64,000 bases of DNA, from contig NZ_JAFCLZ010000031.1 of the NCBI RefSeq assembly GCF_018130165.1, positions 20,074 through 84,073 on the forward strand. The letters are read 5' to 3'. Below the pieces are notes generated by a model. It was not told the origin of the DNA and made no database searches. It saw nothing but the letters and a program-made list of their open reading frames with translations. The number at the start of each line of letters is the position of its first letter. The first letter of the stretch is position 1. A program made the position numbers and the translations under genes. The stretch is from Bradyrhizobium sp. JYMT SZCCT0180. GTDB lineage: Bacteria; Pseudomonadota; Alphaproteobacteria; Rhizobiales; Xanthobacteraceae. Shown here one piece after another: positions 43,714 through 51,596 of the stretch.

Positions 43714-44723
43714 ATGGACCTCCGTCGCGCGCGCACCTTTGTGACAGTGGCCGAACTCGGGACTGTCTCCAAGGCGGCCCTGCGCCTGCCTTTGTGACAG
43801 TGGCCGAACTCGGGACTGTCTCCAAGGCGGCCCTGCGCCTGCGCGTGGCCCAGCCTGCACTCTCCCGGCAAATCGGCGAGCTCGAGCAGGAGCTTGGTTT
43901 CAAACTCTTCGATCGCGTGGGACGCCGCCTGTTGTTGACTGGCGAGGGCGAGCAATTGCTCAGTGACTGCCGCGGTCTTTTGAACTACGCCAGCGCTGTC
44001 GACGAGCGGGCGGATCTGCTTCGGAGTGGCAACACCGGCATCCTTAGGGTGGCGGGCTCGCCGCAAATGATCGAAAGCATTTTTTCGGAATTCCTGCACC
44101 GGTACGCTAAACGCTACCCCGATGTGCAGGTAAAATTGATCGAGGCGATTGGGTCCGCCACGCTGGCAATGCTTGAACGTGGCGAAGTTCACCTTGGTCA
44201 GCACATGGCTCATGCGGTGCAGCCGGGCGACCGGCGCTTCGCGAGCGACCCGCTGGAGCCGGTCGAATTGCTCGCCGCCTGCCATCCACCGCTGACGATC
44301 GGCCAGGGCGGGACAATCGATATCAGGCGTCTCGCATCCTATCCCTTGCTTCTGGAAGATACCGGGTTCGTGTTCCGGCGGACCTTCGACGCTGCCTGTC
44401 GCCTTGCGGGGTTGGAGCCGAACATCAAGTTTGAAAGCCGGGCGCCCCACACTCTGCTCGCGATGGCTGAAGCCGGCCACGGCGTGGCAATCATTCCGTC
44501 GGCCCTGCGAACGCATCGATACAAGTTGCGAATTATCGGCGTCACTCACCAAGGCAAACCGCTACGGCAGCCGCTTGCAATCTTTTGGGACAAGCGGCGA
44601 CCGCTGCCGGGCTACGCCACGGCCTTTTGCCAGATGCTCGCCGAGCATGTTACCGAGGTCTTCCCGATCACGCGACCGTCCGAATTTAGGGCAGGCACTG
44701 CGCGACAAAAGCCAGGCCGCTAA
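43714..44723 (+). pseudogene. LysR-family regulator disrupted by a tandem duplication
   Basis: ATG 43714 begins MDLRRARTFVTVAELGTVSK, AALRL; the frame is then broken by a perfect 53-bp tandem duplication (43736-43841) inside the HTH. After it, the original frame continues RVAQPALSRQIGELEQELGF and the complete effector domain (GILRVAGSPQMIESIFSEFL to ITRPSEF). Removing one copy restores an intact ~318-residue LysR protein. It is divergent from the Bug-protein/methyltransferase pair, which it would have regulated through the box at 43690. Confidence 0.92.
43736..43841 (+). repeat. 53-bp perfect tandem duplication
   Basis: Unit cctttgtgacagtggccgaa..ggccctgcgcctg occurs at 43736-43788 and 43789-43841 without a mismatch. 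53 is not a multiple of three, so it shifts the LysR frame. Confidence 0.97.
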
Positions 44724-44997
44724 TGGCCCTGTTTGAACACTGGAGTGCGCGCGAACGGTGGTTGACCAGCTGACAACTATCGCGGCTCGATGTCTGCTTG
44801 GGGTCAAAATCCTACTTGGACCGAGCGTCTGTATTAGCGCGAAGCGGTCATTTGGCCAAATGCAGATGTCAGAGCCGTACGTCAAACTTGATTGGATCGG
44901 TGGCTACAAAAGACGAGGACATCGCGCGACGCATAGCGCGCTGTATCGGATCAAAACGCTGTTTCAGCATAAGACTTTGATGGCGTTGCATCGGGGA
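44724..44997. repeat. Gap with diverged dispersed repeat
   Basis: 44785-44870: gatgtctgcttggggtcaaa, gcgcgaagcggtcatttggc resemble the dispersed repeat. No gene recognised. Confidence 0.55.
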
Positions 44998-45804
44998 TTA
45001 CCAGTCCTCGTCGTAGATCCACTCTCTTGGGGGGCGAGGCCGCGCCCTTACGTGCGGTGACTGAAACGTGCGCTCGGGCTTGCGCAAGGTCGGAGTCGGC
45101 TGCGCGGGAGGCGGTGACGCCTTGGGCGGGTTCTGTTCGGCAACCCTCGCTAGTGCGCGTTTCATCTCTTCCTGGTTCGCCTTGAGTTCCTCAATGGCCT
45201 TTGAACTGTCGCGTACTATTTGTTGCTGGTTCGCCTTGAGCTGTTCGATGTTTCGCTCGAGAGTCGCGAGTTGGCGCGCCATCGTTTGCAGCAACTCTGT
45301 CTGATCAGGAAGCGCTGCAGTGGTTGTCGGCGCGGCGTCTTGCGGTGCGGCTTGGGGCAAGGGCGATGCTTGCGGTGGTGTCGCCTCCGCCGCGGCCAAT
45401 TGAACGGTAGATGGCGCCTGCGGGGCGAGTACCGGCGGATTCTCCGACGGCAATGTTGAAACGAGCTGGGGAGCCCAACGGGCGACAACCAGCTTGGCCC
45501 CCGCTCCATAAGAGGACTGCAAAACCAGGGCAGCGACAACGACGCACGCCGCCAGCACCAAGCCGACGAGCGCCCGGCGCGCCGGCTTTCCAAGCGGTGA
45601 GTGCGGGCGAGGTCCGGCTGGAGAAGGTCCAGCCGAAGGTGGGCGCTCGGCATCGTGCTCCATTTTTGCAACCTGTTCACTCACACGCGCAAGCTCTTCA
45701 CCCGCGCGTGTGATCTGTCCGTAAGCGTGTGCGAGTCGTTCATCGGTGCGCGGGACCGGGGCATCGGGGGAGGCATTTGCCCTCGATGTGGGTGCGGAGT
45801 TCAT
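44998..45804 (-). CDS. Membrane protein with coiled coil, hypothetical
   Basis: 268 residues: a Ser/Pro-rich cytoplasmic N-terminus with a short coiled coil (LAHAYGQITRAGEELARVSE, QVAKMEHD), one membrane span (LVGLVLAACVVVAALVLQSS), a Pro/Ala-rich linker, a second coiled coil (MARQLATLERNIEQLKANQQ, QIVRDSSKAIEELKANQEEM, KRAL) and a basic C-terminus ending PPREWIYDEDW. AAGGGAAG precedes the ATG at 45804. Such proteins are common, unassigned envelope proteins of the lineage. Confidence 0.72.
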   Translation of the reverse strand: MNSAPTSRANASPDAPVPRTDERLAHAYGQITRAGEELARVSEQVAKMEHDAERPPSAGPSPAGPRPHSPLGKPARRALVGLVLAACVVVAALVLQSSYGAGAKLVVARWAPQLVSTLPSENPPVLAPQAPSTVQLAAAEATPPQASPLPQAAPQDAAPTTTAALPDQTELLQTMARQLATLERNIEQLKANQQQIVRDSSKAIEELKANQEEMKRALARVAEQNPPKASPPPAQPTPTLRKPERTFQSPHVRARPRPPREWIYDEDW

Positions 45805-46089
45805 TGGCGCTTCCCTTTTCGGCCCAACGTCATCCCAAGGTTGAGGTCGACTAGCCGCCGACAATGAGCTCAGTCTTGTTCAAAGAATGGCCGTATGATG
45901 GAGAGAATGCTCGTGTGGTGACAGACATCAGCAGACCAGCCGGGGGCGGGCCTAGGTAACGTCTCCAGACCAGCTCAAAAGCAATCGATTAGCCAACCAG
46001 CTCAGATGGTGGCCTTCTGGAGTCCGTAACGCGCGCACCAACCTCAATAATTCGTCAGAAAAGCCGATTGGCGATTGGCAGATTGAAAC

Positions 46090-46584
46090 CTACGATGCGC
46101 AAGCGGGCGACAAATTCATAGCTCTTAACAGATCACCATAAGGACCAGGCCGGCTGCATGGCTTCACCGGATCAGGTGGTCTGGATCGATCGATAGCTTG
46201 ATTTCGTTTACGGTCAGCGTTCTTTTTCGTCTTTCCGAGTTCGCTCCGTCGCGAATCTTTGAACGAAGGCGAAAAGGCATGAGGGTCGCGCCAGTGTCGG
46301 CTTATTATTTTAGCTTCCACCGGCGGGCTGGGCGGAACTATAACAGGGGCGATTGGCTCGATTGATTGCAAGACAGCTTGAGGCGGGGTTTCCCCACGCA
46401 CGGAGTTGATCTCAAGTCGATCCGCCTTGCTAAGCGCGTGTTCAGCGTCAGCAACGCCGACCGTCGATGCGTCTGGTGATACCTGAGCGGCCGCGAGGCC
46501 AGCAGGCGTCCAAACCGCCTTGCCGACCGTCAAGGCGCTGAGCAGCGCTAGACATACAATCGCAAGCCAGATCGTCCTGATCAT
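46090..46584 (-). CDS. Exported hypothetical protein
   Basis: 164 residues with an N-terminal signal/anchor (MIRTIWLAIVCLALLSALTV), then a Pro/Ser-rich and basic disordered region (KKNADRKRNQAIDRSRPPDP) ending with two Cys (KPCSRPGPYGDLLRAMNLSP, ACAS). No domain recognised. Separate from its neighbours by ~280-bp and ~450-bp gaps. Confidence 0.5.
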   Translation of the reverse strand: MIRTIWLAIVCLALLSALTVGKAVWTPAGLAAAQVSPDASTVGVADAEHALSKADRLEINSVRGETPPQAVLQSIEPIAPVIVPPSPPVEAKIISRHWRDPHAFSPSFKDSRRSELGKTKKNADRKRNQAIDRSRPPDPVKPCSRPGPYGDLLRAMNLSPACAS

Positions 46585-47040
46585 CCGCTGCCCTAGACCG
46601 GTATCAGCGGGTAGCCTCAGTATGGATTCTGGCGGTTAAAGGGCGGGATAGACTCAATTGTGAGGAATAAATGGAAATCGCCGGCGAGCGCACTACGCAA
46701 GGCCGCCTGCGGTTGTTCGGTATGCTCGGCTCTTACACATCAAACACCGAGCATAGCTCGCAAAGTTGGGTAACACTCAGTTATATAGGTTTGGACCATT
46801 TTGGATTTCGCTCCGCAGTATTTCATTGTGCCCACTGGAGGTACTCCATCGGGCTGACCGCAGCAGCCCGGATATGAATTGCACTCAGCGGCTCGCTGGC
46901 CCAGTGATAAAACTGGGACGATTTCCACAAATGCACTCAAAGCGACATAAGCGCCGACGCTGCAGCAGCAAAGCTCGCCACCGTGTCGGCAATCTTAGTA
47001 ATGCGCCGCAGTCCTATCGGCATCAAGGGAGCTTGGGGCG
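46585..47040. other. Intergenic stretch, no gene called
   Basis: A 68-codon plus-strand frame at 46671-46877 has no domain and no ribosome site. The last ~20 bp provide GGGAGCTTGGGGCG before the NYN gene. Confidence 0.45.
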
Positions 47041-47586
47041 ATGTCCGAAAAACTGGCGCTCTTTGTCGACGGCCTGAACCTCCACTACACGGCGAAAGCC
47101 TTGGACTTCAGCATTGATTTCAAAAGGCTTCTCGCCGAGTTCAGGACGCGCGGCGTGCTTGTGCGTGCTTATTACTATACGATCATCGCTGAAGAATTTG
47201 AAACGGCCCGGCCACTCATCGATTGGCTCGATTATAACGGTTTCGCAGTGCGTACGACACCGGTCAAAGAGTTTGATGATGTTCAGGGCCGGCGGAAATA
47301 CAAGCGCAATATTGGAGTCGAACTCGCAGTCGATGCGGTCGAGATTGCGAAGCATGTAGACCACATATTGTTGTTTTCCGGGGACGGCGATTTTCGTCGC
47401 CTTGTGGAAGCAATCCAGCGCGTCGGTCCTCGCGTCACAGTCGTATCCAGCATGCGGACGAAACCTCCGATGGTCGGTGACGAATTGCGTCGGCAGGCGG
47501 ATACGTTCATCGAGTTGGATGACCTCAAAGCTGCGATAGGGCGGACAAAGGATGAGAGGCGCAACCCGCGGGATGAGTTTTCGTAG
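47041..47586 (+). CDS. NYN-domain (LabA-like) protein, putative ribonuclease
   Basis: 181 residues. The NYN/PIN-like fold with conserved acidic residues: LALFVDGLNLHYTAK (first Asp), KRNIGVELAVDAVEIAKHVD, HILLFSGDGDFRRLVEAIQR (SGDGDF with two Asp) and PRVTVVSSMRTKPPMVGDEL. Bacterial relatives (LabA/DUF88) are predicted metal-dependent RNA nucleases. GGAGCTTGGGGCG precedes the ATG. It stands alone. Confidence 0.88.
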   Translation: MSEKLALFVDGLNLHYTAKALDFSIDFKRLLAEFRTRGVLVRAYYYTIIAEEFETARPLIDWLDYNGFAVRTTPVKEFDDVQGRRKYKRNIGVELAVDAVEIAKHVDHILLFSGDGDFRRLVEAIQRVGPRVTVVSSMRTKPPMVGDELRRQADTFIELDDLKAAIGRTKDERRNPRDEFS

Positions 47587-47793
47587 GGAAATAACATTCC
47601 CATGCGAGGATTTACGCCTTCGGCCCGGCTGAAAGTCCGGCGGGGCTATTCGGTGCTCTCGATCACACCAGCATCGGCGGCATCGCGATCGGGAGGTATG
47701 CCTGCGGCATGCTGAAGGGCGTGGGCGGCGGTTGCATCTGATCCACGTCGTGAGCGCGCACCAGAGCCGCCGGGGCACTTACCAGCGGGTCAC

Positions 47794-48036
47794 TTATACG
47801 AGGCTGACAACGGCAAGGACTATTTCGGAGCCGAATTCGCTCGATGCGAGCGCTATGAATGTTCCGGCAAAGACGGCCACAACGGCGGTGACTGAGAATT
47901 CCGGCTCCCCTTCGAGAAATGCAAACAGCGCCCCCCAAGTTGAATAATGCTTGGTGGCGCTGCGATAGCCCCGCGTAGGCAATCCCCCGGTAGCTATCTG
48001 TCTGGGCGAGATATGCCAAGGTTCAACTACGTGCAA
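47794..48036 (-). CDS. Possible small membrane protein
   Basis: The C-terminal half of an 80-codon frame (TWGALFAFLEGEPEFSVTAV, VAVFAGTFIALASSEFGSEI, VLAVVSLV) looks like two short membrane helices; the N-terminal half is uncharacteristic and the real start may lie near 47945. No ribosome site is evident. Flanking stretches 47587-47793 and 48037-48546 hold nothing recognised. Confidence 0.35.
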   Translation of the reverse strand: MHVVEPWHISPRQIATGGLPTRGYRSATKHYSTWGALFAFLEGEPEFSVTAVVAVFAGTFIALASSEFGSEIVLAVVSLV

Positions 48037-48546
48037 GAATTTCGGGAATAAGTGGCAGACTGGCCTTGGGTGCTGTGCTAGTTAGGACGGATCATACGTC
48101 TGAACTCGGCGGGATGGCCGCATCAGATGGTGAGTGTCTGGGCGGCGGGCGATTGCAATGGCGCCCCAGCCTAGGCCCCCACTTTCTCTGCGGAGTTACT
48201 CAGTGATGTTGTCCACCCGGGTGGTAAGCCTGAATAGGCAAAAGCTAATTGGTTATGGATCTTTGCCTTCGTCCGCTCCAGAGAACGTCCTCTCGATCCA
48301 AGAACTTAGCACATTCGTTGCGCGGTTCGAATTCCAGAGGCCGATGCAGTAGAGGCCTTTCAATTGTTATCTTGGCCACGATGTCCCCGCCCCACAGGCT
48401 AACCGCAACACGTAGGCGCGAAAGCCTCCCCGAGGGGGTGCCGCCATCGGGCTTACATTCGACACGTCCGGAGCCGTTCCAAATGGACGAGGAACTTTCC
48501 ATTTTTTCCCGAGTTCAGAGTTTCGTATTCGAGGCGGAGTAAGTCG

Positions 48547-48768
48547 ATGGGTAAACGTTGGACTGACGAAGATATTCGGCATCTTAGAAAACTGGCGCTG
48601 CGACACCCTATTCCGAAGATTGCGGAAATTATGAACCGAACGGTGGGCGGTATTGTTTTCAAGGCTCATAAACTGAAGGTCTCGCTCAAGAGCCGCAATC
48701 AGGACAAACGCGAGAATTTCGTGCGTCGATCCTGGAGTCGCCGGGCTCTTGAGAATTGCCCATCTTAG
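48547..48768 (+). CDS. Small Myb/SANT-like HTH protein
   Basis: 73 residues: MGKRWTDEDIRHLRKLALRH, PIPKIAEIMNRTVGGIVFKA, HKLKVSLKSR. W-T-D-E-D-I..L..LA.......IA..M.RT..GI..KAHKL is a Myb/SANT-like helix-turn-helix, the same type as 29307, 31333 and 51597. GGAG lies about 10 nt upstream. Probably DNA binding. Confidence 0.68.
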   Translation: MGKRWTDEDIRHLRKLALRHPIPKIAEIMNRTVGGIVFKAHKLKVSLKSRNQDKRENFVRRSWSRRALENCPS

Positions 48769-48780
48769 CCGATTCGTCCA

Positions 48781-48853
48781 TCAAGAGAACGTATCGAATC
48801 GCAATCGAATGTCTCCGAGTTCACTCATCTTGAAGCGAGTCCCGCCGAGAGGG
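48781..48853 (-). pseudogene. Truncated paralog of the small SH3-like protein
   Basis: DRVFPLGGTRFKMSELGDIR, LRFDTFS-stop matches the first ~20 residues of 30335-30541 (FRLAVGARFKMSELGATRLR), including the DNA gagttc.ctcatcttgaagcg. The rest of the gene is missing. Its 5' side begins 2 bp from the hairpin element. Confidence 0.55.
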
Positions 48854-48854
48854 A

Positions 48855-48944
48855 AAACCCTGTCCGTGGCAGTCGCCTCCTCGGACAGGGTTTCGGGTTT
48901 GATGGAGGCGTAATCTATCAAACCCGGCGCTCTGCGAGAGCGCC
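48855..48944. ncRNA. Three-hairpin structured element with complementary loops
   Basis: Three consecutive perfect stems in 90 nt. Stem 1: AAACCCTGTCCG (48855-48866) with CGGACAGGGTTT (48882-48893), 15-nt loop. Stem 2: CGGGTTTGAT (48894-48903) with ATCAAACCCG (48917-48926), 13-nt loop, starting at the next base. Stem 3: GGCGCTCT with AGAGCGCC (48926-48944), 3-nt loop. The first loop contains CGCCTCC (48874-48880), the second GGAGGCG (48904-48910): perfect complements able to form a 7-bp kissing pair. Plus-strand T6 follows at 48955. The strand of transcription is not known; this may be a small RNA, a leader or a DNA-level element. Confidence 0.6.
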
Positions 48945-49020
48945 GATCAAAGGCTTTTTTCGTAGCGCAAGTACGTCTGGAGGCGAGCGAAATTCGGAAA
49001 GCGGCAACGGGCCGGCTTGC

Positions 49021-49034
49021 TTGATCTAGGTCAA
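49021..49034 (+). promoter_or_regulatory. FixK/FNR-like box
   Basis: TTGATCTAGGTCAA, a near-consensus FNR/FixK site. If it works at -41.5, transcription would begin near 49069, upstream of the gene at 49121. The flanks (agcggcaacgggccggcttg before, tgggatcagcat after) match those of 29842-29855. Confidence 0.62.
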
Positions 49035-49120
49035 GGGTTGCGGAGTTTTCTGGGATCAGCATGCACTGCAATGCATTCGTGCTTTTCACCCTTCCAAAGT
49101 TGATCCTAAAGGAGGTTTCG

Positions 49121-49420
49121 ATGATTTTGGTTCAGAGGAGTGTTAGCGTCGCGCCCGGAATGTTGTCGGCAGCAATGGCATTCGCAAAAGAGATCAGCAT
49201 CCAAGTAAAGACAACTACGGGCATCGATCTGAAAATAGCCGTTCCGATTGGAGGTAATGCTGCTCGCATGGCTTGGATTGCGAACTACGAGAACTTGGCC
49301 CAGTACGAGGCTATGGGGCTCAAGCTTCTTGCGGATCAAAAATACCTGGAGCTGATCAAGAAGGCGGCGGACCTCTTTGTGCCCAACACGCTCCATGATG
49401 AGATTTGGCGAACGCTCTAA
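49121..49420 (+). CDS. Small dimeric alpha/beta-barrel-like protein
   Basis: 99 residues: MILVQRSVSVAPGMLSAAMA, FAKEISIQVKTTTGIDLKIA, VPIGGNAARMAWIANYENLA, QYEAMGLKLLADQKYLELIK. The beta-alpha-beta-beta-alpha pattern and the spacing of the Tyr/Trp residues resemble antibiotic-biosynthesis-monooxygenase/NIPSNAP-like dimeric barrels. AAGGAGG lies 5 nt before the ATG, an ideal site. Probably driven by the FixK/FNR-like box at 49021 and ended by the terminator at 49451. Confidence 0.72.
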   Translation: MILVQRSVSVAPGMLSAAMAFAKEISIQVKTTTGIDLKIAVPIGGNAARMAWIANYENLAQYEAMGLKLLADQKYLELIKKAADLFVPNTLHDEIWRTL

Positions 49421-49450
49421 AGGCGCGCGAAAGCTGCGTCCAGATCATCG

Positions 49451-49482
49451 AAAGAGGCCGCCAGCGGGGCGGCCTCCTCTTA
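49451..49482 (+). terminator. Rho-independent terminator
   Basis: GAGGCCGCC agcgg GGCGGCCTC followed by CTCTT; ends the 49121-49420 transcript. Confidence 0.78.
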
Positions 49483-49494
49483 AAACTCAAACTG

Positions 49495-49680
49495 TCAGCC
49501 AAAATAGCCGTAGTAGTCGGTTGGATTGTTGCGGGCATACGCTGCGGTAAGCTGTTGCTGTAACGCTATTCGTTGATACGTCCGGACCCCGAAACCAGTA
49601 ATGACACCTGCGCCGCCCCTTACAGCGTCAAGCTGCTCGCCCGTCATTTCGGTTGCTTCAATCTGATAATCCGATTTCAT
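49495..49680 (-). CDS. Double-glycine leader peptide, putative secreted peptide
   Basis: 61 residues: leader MKSDYQIEATEMTGEQLDAV-RGG, then AGVITGFGVRTYQRIALQQQ, LTAAYARNNPTDYYGYFG. E-(L/M)-T..QLDAV.GG is the classic double-glycine leader used by bacteriocin- and peptide-type ABC exporters; cleavage after GG would release a ~36-residue peptide with a Tyr-rich end. GGAGCGCG lies upstream of the ATG. No dedicated peptidase-exporter is next to it; the exporter at 59291 lacks the catalytic Cys. Confidence 0.68.
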   Translation of the reverse strand: MKSDYQIEATEMTGEQLDAVRGGAGVITGFGVRTYQRIALQQQLTAAYARNNPTDYYGYFG

Positions 49681-49809
49681 GTCGCGCTCCTAGTTCCTTT
49701 TTCTCCCGATGCATCATTGCCCTCGGCTTCTGCGACATTGATGGATAAATCCTCGTACCGCTGTTCCCTACGGCACAGGCTAGGTCGCGCGAATTCGGTC
49801 AGACTAAGA

Positions 49810-50007
49810 CTATGGGCGGTCGCTGGCGTTCGCGAGGATCGATGAAAACTCGTCAATCGAATAGCGATTGATGCCGTCGCTAATAGAAACGGCGGCGAGC
49901 TTGCTCACGACATGCCATTCGACTGCTTTGGCAAATGCATCTTTCGCAGTTTCGGTAGTCACGGAAACGAGATGATCGTCAACGTAGGCAGAGACTGAAA
50001 ATGGCAT
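49810..50007 (-). CDS. Small conserved hypothetical protein
   Basis: 65 residues: MPFSVSAYVDDHLVSVTTET, AKDAFAKAVEWHVVSKLAAV, SISDGINRYSIDEFSSILAN. Beta hairpin, helix, beta arrangement; MP(F/Y)SVSAYV...TT.TAKDAFAKAVEW is a pattern frequent in small Bradyrhizobium proteins. No function known. Confidence 0.62.
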   Translation of the reverse strand: MPFSVSAYVDDHLVSVTTETAKDAFAKAVEWHVVSKLAAVSISDGINRYSIDEFSSILANASDRP

Positions 50008-50679
50008 TGGGGCAGTAATTCCGAATCGAAACTCCAGGGCCTTCAGATAACGCGAAATCCCCCGTCTGGGGGGCTAGGCGCGGACGGGGGCATTCCAAAG
50101 CGCTCCCGGCGGCGTTTTGGTGAGCGCCGGCCGAAAACCTATCAGCGGAGTTTACTGCCGGAAAGGAGATTTCGGGAAAGTTGGTATTTGTACTGGGAAC
50201 AAGTGGCAATTTTTCCGAGTTAGTCCCGGTCTTAATGGGATTTCGACATCGTGACTCAACGGTCTTAGTGCTCGTCCCCATCCCGCATACCAGTAGGTTG
50301 AGGTTGCGGATTGCACCGCGAGCAACGGGGCGACCGCGTATAGCCGACTCCTTCTTCTGTTGTTTCGGTCGGCGCTCAGGCGTTGTTTGTCATGCGCTTT
50401 TGGCGGCGCTTAGCGTGTCCCTAAGAGTCTCCGCAGCGGAGAGCGATAACCCCAACCAAAATCCTCAAATCGGGCAGGCCGCTTCAGCTAGTTTGCTTCG
50501 GTACAATCCCGTCTGACCAGGAAGCGGGACGGCGGGGGCTCGAGCATTGCATCCTCCCAATCAGGATGGGACCTTGACGCTCGCTCGGAGCGTGAACTCC
50601 TGTTGCGACGCGATCATTCCACTCGATAAACCGTGACAGCAGCAAAACGTTCCTGCGTACACGGGCTACCGATCTTGCC
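50008..50679. other. Gene-poor stretch
   Basis: A 111-codon plus-strand frame (50181-50516) has no ribosome site or conserved pattern. Inverted C/G runs near 50060-50095 (ccccgtctgggggg) may be a weak hairpin. No gene called. Confidence 0.45.
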
Positions 50680-51085
50680 GTAGCGTCGAGCGCGAAGCCG
50701 GGCGATCGTCAATGTCTCGCGCTGAGCTCAGATCCGTAACCCAGTGTTACCGCGGCCGGACGCATAGACGCTGTCGCGCACCTTTGAGACACACGCCTTC
50801 CAGGCCGACCTTCCATGCGTGCTTTTAGATCTCGCCGCCGTCGGTCTCGAAGCTTTCGCTCAACAGGATGTAGGTCGCGGCGATCAGCTTCTTGAGATGA
50901 GCCTTGCGTTCCATCAGCGGCAGCTTTCGCAGATCGCAACCGTTGAGATAGAGCAGGTCGGTCGAAGGCAATCAAGACGATGCCGGCCGATTCACCCTTC
51001 AGTTCGTTCTGCCGAACGGAAAAATCCGGGGTGCCGCGGCGGTCGGCACCCACAATCTCGCCGTCGATGATCGCGGATCCGGCGG
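50680..51085 (-). pseudogene. ligD: Remnant of ATP-dependent DNA ligase LigD (ligase core)
   Basis: Minus-strand pieces: SAIIDGEIVGADRRGTPDFS, VRQNELKGESAGIVLIAFD, then after a frameshift at about 50970 LLYLNGCDLRKLPLMERKAH, LKKLIAAT and LSESFETDGGEI, a stop, then KHAWKVGLEGV; at 50690-50712 the start of the OB domain (RETLTIA) follows. All belong to the LigD ligase domain. Several stops and shifts make it non-functional. It complements the piece at 28150-28469. Confidence 0.8.
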
Positions 51086-51260
51086 GACGTGCGCATCCAA
51101 GCAACTCCACGCAACAGAATCGGGATTCAAGCGAGGCTGCCGTGATTCGCTCCCGTTGTGCCCCAGGGGCCGGCAAATATGCCGGCCGGTCGGGCGGCGG
51201 TGTCCTCGGCTGAAAGACGGCCTTAACCGGGACCGGGAACTTGCTTTTCTTTACGCCGTT

Positions 51261-51542
51261 ATGCTCGACGTCTTGGAAAGTATTGTGCCATGGTTCGTTT
51301 GCTGTCGATTCCTCTTGGGTGTGCTCTGCATCCTTTCGGATCAAGCGTCCGCCGGTGCGCTGAAGCCGCATGAAAGTTCGGTCTCCGATTTCAGCTCGCG
51401 TCAGCGGTGCGTGTGCACCACCTCGCGCCTCTCTACTCGGGGTGTTCGCTATCGACACTATCGCATCGGTTATGATCCGCTGCCATACCGCTTCGGCTCG
51501 ACATTCGTAAGGGAATGGCCGTATCGGTATTATCGGCACTAG
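51261..51542 (+). CDS. Possible small secreted Tyr/Arg-rich protein
   Basis: About 93 residues from ATG 51261. A hydrophobic start (ESIVPWFVCCRFLLGVLCIL) could be a signal peptide; the end RGVRYRHYRIGYDPLPYRFG, STFVREWPYRYYRH resembles Tyr-rich exported proteins of the lineage. No strong ribosome site; the N-terminal part may have drifted. Confidence 0.42.
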   Translation: MLDVLESIVPWFVCCRFLLGVLCILSDQASAGALKPHESSVSDFSSRQRCVCTTSRLSTRGVRYRHYRIGYDPLPYRFGSTFVREWPYRYYRH

Positions 51543-51596
51543 CCCGAGAGAAGCCCGCGGACGCGAGGATGGGCGCTGGGGTCGTTGTTTTTTTAG

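Noticed and set aside
43683..44552. 289-codon minus-strand frame opposite the LysR gene
   Set aside because: Antisense shadow; the LysR effector domain on the plus strand is unmistakable.
46671..46877. 68-codon plus-strand frame
   Set aside because: Composition and start context are not convincing; no conserved features.
15521..49482. Recurrent GGCCGCC..GGCGGCC hairpins considered as a mobile REP element
   Set aside because: They sit at gene 3' ends, differ in loops and flanks and are followed by T-rich tracts, so they are terminators.
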